Assembly: GCA_964525555.1 (NCBI GenBank)
Contig: CAZGHN010000010.1
Coordinates: forward strand, 27,971-91,970
DNA from: JAFGHJ01 sp964525555
GTDB lineage: Bacteria > Hydrothermota > UBA3072
Reading direction: 5' to 3'
Length of the DNA: 64,000 nt
The notes under the pieces were generated by a model. It made no database searches. It saw nothing but the letters and a program-made list of their open reading frames with translations, and had not been told where the DNA came from. Below, one piece after another: positions 17,175-25,021 of the stretch (position 1 is its first letter; each line of letters starts with the position of its first letter). Position numbers and translations under genes: made by a program.

Positions 17175-18572
17175 ATGTTAACTGTTGAGAAGATTGGTGG
17201 AGTTTCGATGTCGAAATTCCAGGATGTGCTAAAAAATATTATTATGGGTAATCGAAAGCCCGGAGATTACTACAATAGAATTTTTGTTGTCTCCGCTTAC
17301 GCAAATGTTACTAATTGGCTTTTAGAGCATAAAAAGACTGGAGAGCCCGGTGTTTATGTAAAATTTACAGAGCAGAAGGATTATGACAAAGCGCTGGATG
17401 AAGTTCTCGATAAATTGCTTAAAATAAACAGAAATTTTATTGATATTGGATTGGACCTTGAAATCGCCGATAATTTTATAAAAAACCGTATTCAGGAAGC
17501 CAGGAATTATCTTCATAATATGGCGAATGTTTTGGCTTCAGGGTATCTTGACAGAGATAATATTTTGCTTGCGGCTCGTGAAGTTTTGGCTTCCCTTGGA
17601 GAGGCTCATTCGGCATTTAACTCAGTGAATATACTTGAAAACAACAATATTAATGCGACCTTTGTCGATTTGTGCGGTTTTGAAGATTCCGAATTGTTAA
17701 GTATTGATGAGAGAATACATAAATTAATGAAGGGAATAAACTTTGCCAAGACTATAGCTATCGTTACCGGTTACACTAAAGGGACCGAAGGTATTATGAG
17801 GGAATTCGACAGAGGTTATTCCGAAGTTACTTTCAGCAAGGTTGCAGTTGAGGTTAAGGCAACTGAAGCGGTTATTCATAAGGAATTTCATCTTTCTTCC
17901 GCTGATCCTAAAGTGGTGGGTGAGGATAAAGCTATTCCTGTAGGATTTACGAATTTTAATGTTGCAGATCAGCTTGCAGATATAGGAATGGAAGCGATTC
18001 ATCCGAAGGCTTCTAAGCCCATAGAGATGGCAGGAATAAACATAAGGATAAAAAACACTTTTGAGCCCGAGCACGAAGGAACGCTCATTTCAAAAGACTA
18101 TGTAGGAGAGAAATCAAGAGTTGAAGTAATATCCGGCAGCGATGAAGTGGTTGTTGTGGAAGTGCATGATCCTCAAATGGTTGGGGAAGTTGGAGCTGAC
18201 CTTGAAATAATGAAGATTTTAAAGAAATATAAGGTTAGTTATATTTTGAAGGCTACTGATGCAAATAGTATATCTATGGTAATATGGGAAAGAGATTTAA
18301 GCGATGAGTTTGTAAGTGAATTGAAGGAAAAATACTATAGAGTTACCTTTAAAAAAGTGGCTGTTTTGTGTGTTGTAGGAACTAATATTGCAAGTCCCGG
18401 TATTCTTGAAAGAACTACGAAATTGTTGGCGGATAACAAGGTTAATGTTGAATGTGTTTCGCAATCCTTGCAACAGGTAAATATGCAATTCGTAATTAAC
18501 CGAGGAGATTATAATAAGGCTGTTGTAGCCTTAAACGATGCTCTTTGCGTAAAAAAAGATGGTTCGGCTTAA
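17175..18572 (+). CDS. Aspartate kinase, Ask_Ect-like
   Basis: 465 aa. The N-terminal amino-acid kinase domain starts with VEKIGGVSMSKF (family Lys-x-Gly-Gly motif) and has VVSAYANVTNWLLEHKKTGE, a sequence style I associate with the ectoine-type aspartokinase subgroup. C-terminal tandem ACT domains (about 310-465) suggest allosteric feedback. It phosphorylates L-aspartate as first step to lysine, threonine, methionine or ectoine. No ectABC or other pathway gene lies nearby. ATG at 17175 follows GGAGGAAGG; an in-frame start at 17118 lies upstream of the promoter. Confidence 0.85.
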   Translation: MLTVEKIGGVSMSKFQDVLKNIIMGNRKPGDYYNRIFVVSAYANVTNWLLEHKKTGEPGVYVKFTEQKDYDKALDEVLDKLLKINRNFIDIGLDLEIADNFIKNRIQEARNYLHNMANVLASGYLDRDNILLAAREVLASLGEAHSAFNSVNILENNNINATFVDLCGFEDSELLSIDERIHKLMKGINFAKTIAIVTGYTKGTEGIMREFDRGYSEVTFSKVAVEVKATEAVIHKEFHLSSADPKVVGEDKAIPVGFTNFNVADQLADIGMEAIHPKASKPIEMAGINIRIKNTFEPEHEGTLISKDYVGEKSRVEVISGSDEVVVVEVHDPQMVGEVGADLEIMKILKKYKVSYILKATDANSISMVIWERDLSDEFVSELKEKYYRVTFKKVAVLCVVGTNIASPGILERTTKLLADNKVNVECVSQSLQQVNMQFVINRGDYNKAVVALNDALCVKKDGSA

Positions 18573-18633
18573 AAGTCAGTTTCGTGTATATGTTAATACT
18601 CATTATTTAAAAAGGTAAGAGAGGAGAGTGTAG

Positions 18634-19848
18634 ATGTCTAAGATAAAAAATATCGGAATTATAACCAGCGGTGGAGATTGCGGCGGGTTGAATGCAGTTG
18701 TGCGGGGAGCTGCTTTTATGGCTATGGCAAATGATGTATCTGCCTATATTATTCCTAATGGGTATGCAGGATTATACAATCTTATTGATATGGAAAAATT
18801 GGCTAAGCTTGATGAAAGGAGAGTCGATACAATCAATTCTACACTTGCAGGTTCAGAGGCAGGACATTCCAGAGTGAAGATAAAAAAAATAAAGAGTGAG
18901 GATAAATATAAAAGAATTAAAGATGGGCTTAAGAAATTCGATATAGATGGTTTAGTCATTTCCGGCGGAGATGATACTGGCAGTGTAGTAGTAGACCTGG
19001 CAAATCAGGGTATATCATGTGTGCATGCGCCAAAGACGATGGATCTTGATCTGCAGACTTATTCTGTAGGAGCTGATTCTGCGATCAGCAGAGTCGCTAA
19101 TTTTGTTTCCGAACTAAAAACCACCGGACAAAGCCATAACAGAGTTATGGTAATTGAGGTTTTTGGAAGATATGCAGGACATACAGCTTTTAGAGGCGGT
19201 ATAGGTGCTGATGCGGATTGTATTTTGATACCTGAGGTGCTCGTAGATTTCGATATTGTTTATGAGCATCTTAAAAAACGTTTTATGAGAAGGATAATTG
19301 ATAGTGATGTTAATGCAGGCACTTATACAGTCGTTGTTGCTGAAGGAATGAAAGATGCTTCCGGGGAAGAGATTGTAGATGAAACTCTTGAGGTTGATGC
19401 ATTTGGACATAAGAAATTAGCCGGAGCCGGCAGATATGTCAGAATCCAGTTGGAAAAAAGATTAAAAGATGATCCGGAGATAAAACAATTTATGAAGGAA
19501 CAGGGGATGTTCGTTGCTGATTTGTACGAAGTACCTGAGGTTCGTGACGTTAAACCGGAGCATCTTGTTCGTGCCGGAAAATCTTCCGCCTTTGACGTAA
19601 ATTTCGGTATGGAGGCCGGTGCTGGAGCAGTAGTTCTTTTGCTTAACGGCCTTACCGGAGTAACCGTTCAGGACGTCAAGAAAGGAGAAATAAGATATCT
19701 ACCTACAGAGAAAGCTATAAAGGAACGGAACGTAGATATGGAGATGATATCTTTTTATGAAAGTATGGGATTCTGTTTTGGAAGAAAACCACATACCTAT
19801 AAAGTGAAATTTAATGAAAATAAGGGAGAAATAGAACGTCATCTCTAA
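18634..19848 (+). CDS. pfp: 6-phosphofructokinase, probably pyrophosphate-dependent
   Basis: 404 aa of the PFKA family: TSGGDCGGLNAVVRG near residue 11, SGGDDTGS near 110, PKTMDLDLQTYSVGADSA near 132, EVFGRYAGH near 174. Two discriminating positions match PPi enzymes: Asp after GGD (GGDD, not GGDG) and Lys in PKT (not PGT). TMDLD keeps the catalytic Asp but changes the usual TIDND. It would phosphorylate fructose 6-phosphate reversibly, saving ATP. GAGGAGAG precedes the ATG. Confidence 0.85.
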   Translation: MSKIKNIGIITSGGDCGGLNAVVRGAAFMAMANDVSAYIIPNGYAGLYNLIDMEKLAKLDERRVDTINSTLAGSEAGHSRVKIKKIKSEDKYKRIKDGLKKFDIDGLVISGGDDTGSVVVDLANQGISCVHAPKTMDLDLQTYSVGADSAISRVANFVSELKTTGQSHNRVMVIEVFGRYAGHTAFRGGIGADADCILIPEVLVDFDIVYEHLKKRFMRRIIDSDVNAGTYTVVVAEGMKDASGEEIVDETLEVDAFGHKKLAGAGRYVRIQLEKRLKDDPEIKQFMKEQGMFVADLYEVPEVRDVKPEHLVRAGKSSAFDVNFGMEAGAGAVVLLLNGLTGVTVQDVKKGEIRYLPTEKAIKERNVDMEMISFYESMGFCFGRKPHTYKVKFNENKGEIERHL

Positions 19849-19951
19849 ATTTTTTATAGAGAGCTTGAGTTTTATATCTATGTTAAACGGATTGATTTTT
19901 TTAGGTGGACAAAAATCTTTTTTATCTTAGTATAATAAAAAGGGAGGAACG

Positions 19952-20194
19952 ATGTCTAAAGTAATAGTTTATTCAACGCCAACATGTCCTTATTGTCATC
20001 TTGTTAAAGATTATCTTAAGGAAAAGGGTGTCGAATTTGAAGATAAAGACGTTTCAGTTGATCGAGTAGCTGCCAGAGAAATGATAGAAAAGTCAGGACA
20101 GATGGGGGTTCCTCAGATCATCATAAACGATAAGATAATTGTTGGCTTTAATAGAGATGCTATTGACGAAGAATTGAATAAGAAAGATAAATAA
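19952..20194 (+). CDS. Glutaredoxin-family protein
   Basis: 80-aa thioredoxin-fold redox protein with the CPYC active site at residues 11-14 and the TPTC..C..VKDYLKEKGVEFEDKDV pattern; GVPQIIINDKIIVGFN carries the cis-Pro and GSH-side motif. Short NrdH/GrxC-like size. Strong AGGGAGG site; TATAAT at 19931. First of a redox trio with the diiron protein and MBL-fold gene. Confidence 0.92.
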   Translation: MSKVIVYSTPTCPYCHLVKDYLKEKGVEFEDKDVSVDRVAAREMIEKSGQMGVPQIIINDKIIVGFNRDAIDEELNKKDK

Positions 20195-20217
20195 ATATTA
20201 AAATTTACGGAGGAAGG

Positions 20218-20691
20218 ATGGCAATTTTTGAAGCAAAGGAAATTTTTAGATTTGCTATAAGGATTGAGGAAAACGGTGAGAAGTTTTATCGTTTTGCGAG
20301 TAATTTGACCGAAGATAGTGAAACAAAAGAGATATTCAATTATCTTGCCGATGAGGAAATAAAACACAAGGAAATTTTTACCGGTTTTCTTTCGGAAATA
20401 ACCAAAGATGTATCTTTTGACAACTACTCTGATGAGTATCTCGATTATTTAAGGTCTTATGTTGACAATGTAATTTTTACAGATGAACAGTTGGAAGAAC
20501 AACGTAAAAAAGTGAATGATGTGCTTTCTGCCGTTATTTTTGCTATGCAGAGAGAATTGGATTCTATTCTTTATTATCACGAGGTTGAGAAATTTGTATC
20601 TGAGAGTAAAAAAAACTTGATAGAAAAGATTATTGCAGAGGAAAGAAAACATTACGCAAAACTCTCGGAGATGAAAAAAAACTTAAAATAA
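20218..20691 (+). CDS. Rubrerythrin-like ferritin-superfamily diiron protein
   Basis: 157-aa four-helix protein. Iron ligands are visible as E in RIEENGEKFYRFA (helix 1), EEIKHKE (ExxH, helix 2), and the later E of RELDSILYYHE and ERKHYAKL (ExxH, helix 4). The rubredoxin tail of classical rubrerythrin is missing. Probable role in peroxide or oxygen protection in an anaerobe. Lies 23 bp after the glutaredoxin gene with GGAGGAAGG before the ATG. Confidence 0.85.
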   Translation: MAIFEAKEIFRFAIRIEENGEKFYRFASNLTEDSETKEIFNYLADEEIKHKEIFTGFLSEITKDVSFDNYSDEYLDYLRSYVDNVIFTDEQLEEQRKKVNDVLSAVIFAMQRELDSILYYHEVEKFVSESKKNLIEKIIAEERKHYAKLSEMKKNLK

Positions 20692-20692
20692 T

Positions 20693-21484
20693 TTGACTCC
20701 CCAAAAAAAATCAACTTTTAAAATTACTGTTTTGGGGTCCGGGTCTTGTGTCCCGTCGTTTGAAAGATATCCGTCTTCGTATTTTTTTAATCCCTGTGAT
20801 ATCAAAGAAAATTGGCTCGTGGATATTGGTGAAGGAGCTCTTTTTCGCCTTCATGAATCCGGAAAATCGTATAAGGAAATCGATAGAATATTTATAAGTC
20901 ATACGCACCCTGACCATATTGGAGCTCTTATCCCATTGATTCTTGCTTTAAAATATACTCCCGGCTTCAAAAGAATTAAACCTTTATATGTGTACGGTCC
21001 GGATGACGTCCAAAGATATCTTGATATGCACTTAGATTTCGCTCCTTATTTAAAATATGAATTCCCTCTGGAGTTTATTAGTTGCCCTGCCGGAAGTGAA
21101 GTTAATTTTAGAGATTGTTTGTTGATGACAGAAAAGATGAAACATTTTGATCCTACTCTTGGGTTTCGGTGGAATATAGGCGATAAGGCTATAGTTTATG
21201 GCGCGGACGGTGCTTTATCGGATGCTTTAACCCGTTTTTCTCTTAATGCTGATTTGTTGATATTGGAAAGTTCATATCCGAAAAAAAACCCAACTCCCGG
21301 TCACTTAACTACTTTTGAAGCCGGAAAAGCAGCTGCGGAATCTGGAGCGAGAAGATTATTGCTTTCACATTTTTATCCGGAGGTCGCTGAAATGAAAGAA
21401 GAAGAAATATATTCTGAAGTAAGGATTTCCGGTTACAAAGGGGAGATTATTTTAGCAAAAGATTTGATGAGGCTCGAAGTATAA
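20693..21484 (+). CDS. MBL-fold hydrolase, RNase Z-like
   Basis: 263-aa metallo-beta-lactamase fold. Metal motif HTHPDH near residue 69, further ligands in MKHFDPTLG, YGADGA and LLLSHFYPE; GSGSCVPSFERYPSSYF at the N-terminus is typical of the RNase Z/arylsulfatase branch. The exosite arm of true tRNase Z was not recognised, so substrate is unknown. The start is a TTG one base after the preceding stop, implying coupled translation; no ATG lies near. Confidence 0.8.
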   Translation: MTPQKKSTFKITVLGSGSCVPSFERYPSSYFFNPCDIKENWLVDIGEGALFRLHESGKSYKEIDRIFISHTHPDHIGALIPLILALKYTPGFKRIKPLYVYGPDDVQRYLDMHLDFAPYLKYEFPLEFISCPAGSEVNFRDCLLMTEKMKHFDPTLGFRWNIGDKAIVYGADGALSDALTRFSLNADLLILESSYPKKNPTPGHLTTFEAGKAAAESGARRLLLSHFYPEVAEMKEEEIYSEVRISGYKGEIILAKDLMRLEV

Positions 21485-21494
21485 AAGAAAGAAA

Positions 21495-21760
21495 TTAGAA
21501 GCAAAAAGTTAGAATATAGAATCCCATCCCCCAACCCAATAAATTGGCCACGAAGGCACAAAGACACGAAGAAGTACAATACTTCTTAGTATCTAATTTT
21601 AAATTGCATGTTGGAAATTGCAAATTGTAAATTTTAAAAACAGAATTAAGAGGCAGATTAAGAGGATTTTTTTGTTTTTCTTGACACAAGACTCACGACA
21701 AATGACTCAAGACTGTGTTATGTTCTCTGTGATTTAATTAGTTTTTTGAGGGAGAGGGAT
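21495..21760. repeat. Intergenic word-repeat region before a promoter
   Basis: Part of the gene-free 475-bp gap 21485-21959. Contains CCCATCCCCCAACCC (21522-21536), a clean CACAAAG-type word (21546-21572), AAATTGCAAATTGTAAATT (21614-21635), AGGCAGATTAAGAGGATT (21651-21668), and GACTCACGACAAATGACTC (21690-21708), the reverse orientation of the word at 7918. Confidence 0.6.
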
Positions 21761-21802
21761 GAGATTCTATATTGAGATTTTAGATAATAATTAAACTTTT
21801 TA

Positions 21803-21830
21803 TTGACAAATACTAAAAAATCCGTATACT
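21803..21830 (+). promoter_or_regulatory. Sigma70-type promoter of the small secreted protein gene
   Basis: TTGACA (21803-21808), 16 bp, TATACT (21825-21830). The transcript would have a leader of about 120 nt that includes the left inverted repeat at 21901-21922. Confidence 0.7.
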
Positions 21831-21900
21831 TGTTTTCAAGTGCTAGGTAGTAAGAATTCTAAAATTCAGGTAATATATATTTCTGGCAATGGAATATAAA

Positions 21901-22339
21901 AGCGTTGTAGGAAATTTTGGCTGGTAACATTAAAAATTCGATAATATTGGAGGATTATTATGAAAAAGACCTATAAAATCCTATTATTAACGATTTTTGT
22001 ATTTGGACTATTTTTGGCAGGAAACGAATATGGAGGGGTTAACAGATCCAGAATATACAAGGTTGAAATATACAGAGATTCAATTACATCTGAGTTAATA
22101 GGAGCGCTTTATACTACGACTTTTAATAATTTGCAGGTAATTACGAAACATTGTGTAACAAAACGCACAAGAATATTTCTAAATGATAGACCTGTTAAAT
22201 TATCTGAGTTAAGAAGAGGATATAAAGTGATTGTGTATTTCAAAAACGATAAGTGTAAGACAGCAAGTGTGATTAAGGCTTACAGATAGAAGACTATCGT
22301 AATATTTGTTCGATAAGCCTAAAATTTCCTACAACAGCT
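21901..22339. repeat. Inverted repeats bracketing the small secreted protein gene
   Basis: Left arm 21901-21922 (GTTGTAGGAAATTTTGGCT core) and right arm 22316-22339 (AGCCTAAAATTTCCTACAAC core) are reverse complements over about 20 bases with one extra base in the right arm. They enclose exactly one gene and its ribosome site. No target duplication or transposase was seen. Confidence 0.75.
21960..22289 (+). CDS. Small secreted protein of unknown function
   Basis: 109 aa. Signal peptide of about 20 residues (KKTYKILLLTIFVFGLFLAG), then a basic domain with YKVEIYRDSITSELIGALYT, two cysteines (ITKHCVT and NDKCKTASV) and RTRIFLNDRPVKLSELRRGY. The LSELRRGYKVIVYFKNDK end resembles small beta-barrel domains of the DUF5666-like type, a weak impression only. 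TTGGAGG lies before the ATG. Flanked on both sides by matching inverted repeats. Confidence 0.75.
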   Translation: MKKTYKILLLTIFVFGLFLAGNEYGGVNRSRIYKVEIYRDSITSELIGALYTTTFNNLQVITKHCVTKRTRIFLNDRPVKLSELRRGYKVIVYFKNDKCKTASVIKAYR

Positions 22340-22360
22340 ATACGTGGATCTCTTAATATT

Positions 22361-23338
22361 TTATTTATTCAACGCATTAATGTATTGAAGGCGATCGTAT
22401 AGTTCCGGTTTATCGTCTTCCTTTTTACTTAGTTTTCCTCTGAATTCTTCAATTTTATTGTAGTTGTGTTCATTCATCCAGAGTTCGATTTCCTCGAGCA
22501 TGGTTTTTATATGTTCAATGCCGTTTTTGTATAGTGTTGAGCATATTTCTACAGCTTTTGCTCCGGCTAAAATTTGTTTTATTGCATCCTTCCCGGAATA
22601 TATGCCGGTTGTTGCAACAAAATCGCAAGACACACGGGCAGATAAAAGAGCTATCCATCTAAGAGTATTGCTAAATTCATTTGGAGAACTTAACGGATAA
22701 CCTCCGGTTAACTCGAGGCTTTCAATATCTATGTCGAGCTGATAAAACCGGTTGAATAAAACTAAGCCTTTTACTCCTTTCTTTGATAGATCATTAACTG
22801 TTTTTGCTATAGATGTTAAGTAGGGACCGATTTTAACCGATACCGGTAAGTTGATTTCCGACAGCACCCCTTCAACAATATCAAAGTATACCCGTTCTAT
22901 TTCCTCACTGCTTCTTCCTAAATCGCTTGGAAGAATCGAAATGTTGAGTTCAAGAGCGTCAGCTCCAGATGATTCAATCTGTTTTGCGTAGTCGACCCAC
23001 CATTTTGGAGAAACACAATTTAGACTTGCTATTATCGGTATTGAAGTCTCTTTTTTTGCTTTTGATATTAAATCCAGGTATATATTTGGTCCGTTGGACA
23101 TGCTCATTCCGCGGACATACTCAAAAGCTTCCGTGTGATCGGTTAACCAAATGTTATCAATCAATTCGTCGGTTTCAGATTCTATCTGTTCTTCAAAAAG
23201 GGATTTTAATACTATTCCTCCTGCGCCTGCCTCCTCGCATTTTTTTATGTTTTCAATGTTACTGGTCAAATCACTACTGGAAACAATCAAAGGGTTTTTT
23301 AAATCAATACCTAAATATGTGGTTGTAAGATTTGCCAT
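22361..23338 (-). CDS. Dihydroorotate dehydrogenase-like flavoprotein
   Basis: 325-aa FMN TIM barrel of the DHOD-like subfamily. LVLFNRFYQLDIDIE, the PVSVKIGPYLTS lysine strand and ASLNCVSPKWWVDYAKQI are characteristic. The NxSCPN loop of true PyrD is NISILPS here, so the usual substrate-binding and catalytic residues are altered; the reaction is unknown and pyrimidine synthesis may not be its job despite the pyr operon 5 kb away. 24 bp downstream of the NUDIX gene, probably cotranscribed. Confidence 0.85.
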   Translation of the reverse strand: MANLTTTYLGIDLKNPLIVSSSDLTSNIENIKKCEEAGAGGIVLKSLFEEQIESETDELIDNIWLTDHTEAFEYVRGMSMSNGPNIYLDLISKAKKETSIPIIASLNCVSPKWWVDYAKQIESSGADALELNISILPSDLGRSSEEIERVYFDIVEGVLSEINLPVSVKIGPYLTSIAKTVNDLSKKGVKGLVLFNRFYQLDIDIESLELTGGYPLSSPNEFSNTLRWIALLSARVSCDFVATTGIYSGKDAIKQILAGAKAVEICSTLYKNGIEHIKTMLEEIELWMNEHNYNKIEEFRGKLSKKEDDKPELYDRLQYINALNK

Positions 23339-23362
23339 ATTTGCCTCCCGGCTAATTTTGTA

Positions 23363-23893
23363 TTATTTATTTATCCATTTTTTTGCTTTATTGATTGCTT
23401 TATTATAAAAATCATATTTCATTTCAGGAATTTCTTCTAACTCGAAGAATTTTGCGTCTTCGGCATCATCGCCTGCGCATATTTTACCTTTTGTTATTTT
23501 AACAAGAAAAATTATGACAACAAGATTTCCGTAAATTTTCGTATTTTGACTATGTACACCTAACAATTCTACTATTTCTCCTTTTAAAGACGTTTCTTCA
23601 TACAACTCCCTTAGTGCTGTTTCTTCCGGTTTTTCTTTGTATTCCATGAAACCGGAGGGCGGTGCCCAGGATCCTTTTGAAGGTTCTAATTTTCTTTTTA
23701 TAAGGGCGATTTTGTTATCCTTTATCGGGATAATCGATACACATGGAAGGGGGTTTTTGTAGTCGATAAACCCGCAAGAATGACAGTTTTTGCGTTTTCT
23801 TCCTTCTATAAGATCAAGATTTAGTTTTTTGCTGCATACTGGACAGTACTTAAATTCCGATTTTGAATTATCAATCGAATTTGCCTTTGTCAT
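23363..23893 (-). CDS. NUDIX hydrolase with N-terminal zinc ribbon
   Basis: 176 aa. Residues 15-45 form a zinc ribbon (CPVCSKK and CHSCGF), followed by a NUDIX domain with the box G-x5-E-x7-REL-x-EET near residues 82-104 (GFMEYKEKPEETALRELYEE). The architecture resembles NudC-type NADH or nucleoside-diphosphate pyrophosphatases, but the substrate cannot be fixed. The ATG lies 6 bases from a -10 box, so the mRNA is probably leaderless. Confidence 0.9.
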   Translation of the reverse strand: MTKANSIDNSKSEFKYCPVCSKKLNLDLIEGRKRKNCHSCGFIDYKNPLPCVSIIPIKDNKIALIKRKLEPSKGSWAPPSGFMEYKEKPEETALRELYEETSLKGEIVELLGVHSQNTKIYGNLVVIIFLVKITKGKICAGDDAEDAKFFELEEIPEMKYDFYNKAINKAKKWINK

Positions 23894-23899
23894 GAAATC

Positions 23900-23927
23900 A
23901 AATTAAGGTTTTAATTAATTAAGTCAA
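23900..23927 (-). promoter_or_regulatory. Leaderless-type promoter of the NUDIX gene
   Basis: Minus strand: TTGACT (23927-23922), 16 bp, TAATTT (23905-23900), 6 bases, ATG at 23893. No ribosome-binding site fits between. Confidence 0.55.
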
Positions 23928-24021
23928 GAAGGGAAAAAGCCCAATTGTTCATTGACAAAGAAAAATCAAAAAAATTGATATATAATTGAGAGAACAAAGA
24001 AGTTTTTTATATTCTGCTACT

Positions 24022-24930
24022 TTATTTCATATTCCAGGCAAATCCTACATAAAGACCTATTCCGGAATCGTAATAAGGATAGTCAAAAATTCGTGAATAT
24101 CTTGCTCCCATTACATAACTGAAATCGTAATGCCTGAAAAGCATTACACCTGTTGAGGCAATGAAGGTTAGACCATCTCTCCTATAGGAGGGGCCAAATC
24201 CGAACCCCGGGCCACCACCTATGAAGAAAGCATGGTTTGCTCTTGCATCACTAACATAATAGAAAGGAAAATATATTTGGCTGCCTCTCTCTATATGTTG
24301 TGTCCTTACTAATATTTCTGTAGCAATGTGAGGAGTAAGAAAATACATATAACTCACATCCACATCAAAGACCTTCTGAACAGCATTAGTATCATTTTCA
24401 CCTCTGTAAGAGCTGTCTCCAAGAGCATAGAAATATCCGGTTCGCAAAGAAAAGAAAGAACTAACACTCTTTCTCCAGTTTTCTATTTTGTATTCCGGCA
24501 GCTCATATATCTGTATCCTTTTTGAATAGGCTTCCGCGAATTTTTCAAGAAGTTTTTCTATATTGTAAAGAGAATTGACAGTTTTTTGAGTCGAATATGT
24601 TATTATGCCAGTTTCTGTTGAAATTTCTTTTATTTCTAGCAAAGTTTTACCTTTAGACATTCTGCTAAGTACTGCGTACAAGACTTTATCTGCTTTGGCT
24701 TTTCTTCCTTCTTCCATTGCGCAAAAAGGTGTAGAGCAAAACCTGTAACTTTCCAGAACAATCGCATTCTTTAGCCGACCTCTAACTTCATTTTTGAAAT
24801 AATTTGAATATACATTTAAATCAAGTGGTTCCGTTTCCAAGTCCACACTACCAAAGTTTAAAATGAGAATTTTTTCCTGTGCAAACACACATAAGGAAAA
24901 AAATAATAATAAGACTAAAATTTTTTTCAT
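24022..24930 (-). CDS. Secreted protein: CsgG-like N-domain and beta-barrel-like C-domain
   Basis: 302 aa with a clear signal peptide (residues 1-17, cut after FAQ). Residues 18-150 read like the CsgG/TolB-N type fold (EKILILNFGSVD, KADKVLYAVLSRMSKG, ISTETGIITYST). From about 155 the sequence alternates aromatic and small residues (FFSLRTGYFYALGD, FIGGGPGFGFGPSYRR, GIGLYVGFAW), as in outer-membrane barrels, and ends in MK, not the usual aromatic. Function unknown. GGAGG site; TTGACA at 24979 shares the divergent promoter region with the lipase-like gene. Confidence 0.7.
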   Translation of the reverse strand: MKKILVLLLFFSLCVFAQEKILILNFGSVDLETEPLDLNVYSNYFKNEVRGRLKNAIVLESYRFCSTPFCAMEEGRKAKADKVLYAVLSRMSKGKTLLEIKEISTETGIITYSTQKTVNSLYNIEKLLEKFAEAYSKRIQIYELPEYKIENWRKSVSSFFSLRTGYFYALGDSSYRGENDTNAVQKVFDVDVSYMYFLTPHIATEILVRTQHIERGSQIYFPFYYVSDARANHAFFIGGGPGFGFGPSYRRDGLTFIASTGVMLFRHYDFSYVMGARYSRIFDYPYYDSGIGLYVGFAWNMK

Positions 24931-24988
24931 ATTATACCTCCTGCAGATTTAAATTAATAAAGTTTTTGTGTTTGTCAATCAAGTATAT

Positions 24989-25017
24989 TGACATTCAAGA
25001 AGCTTCCTTTTATTATT
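24989..25017 (+). promoter_or_regulatory. Promoter abutting the lipase-like start codon
   Basis: TTGACA (24989-24994), 17 bp, TATTAT (25012-25017), only 4 bases before the ATG at 25022. A leaderless transcript is expected. A back-to-back TTGACA (24979-24974) with TAATTT (24956-24951) drives the minus-strand neighbour. Confidence 0.55.
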
Positions 25018-25021
25018 TATC

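Noticed and set aside
21901..22339. Insertion sequence with terminal inverted repeats
   Set aside because: No transposase and no target-site duplication; kept only as inverted repeats of unknown nature.
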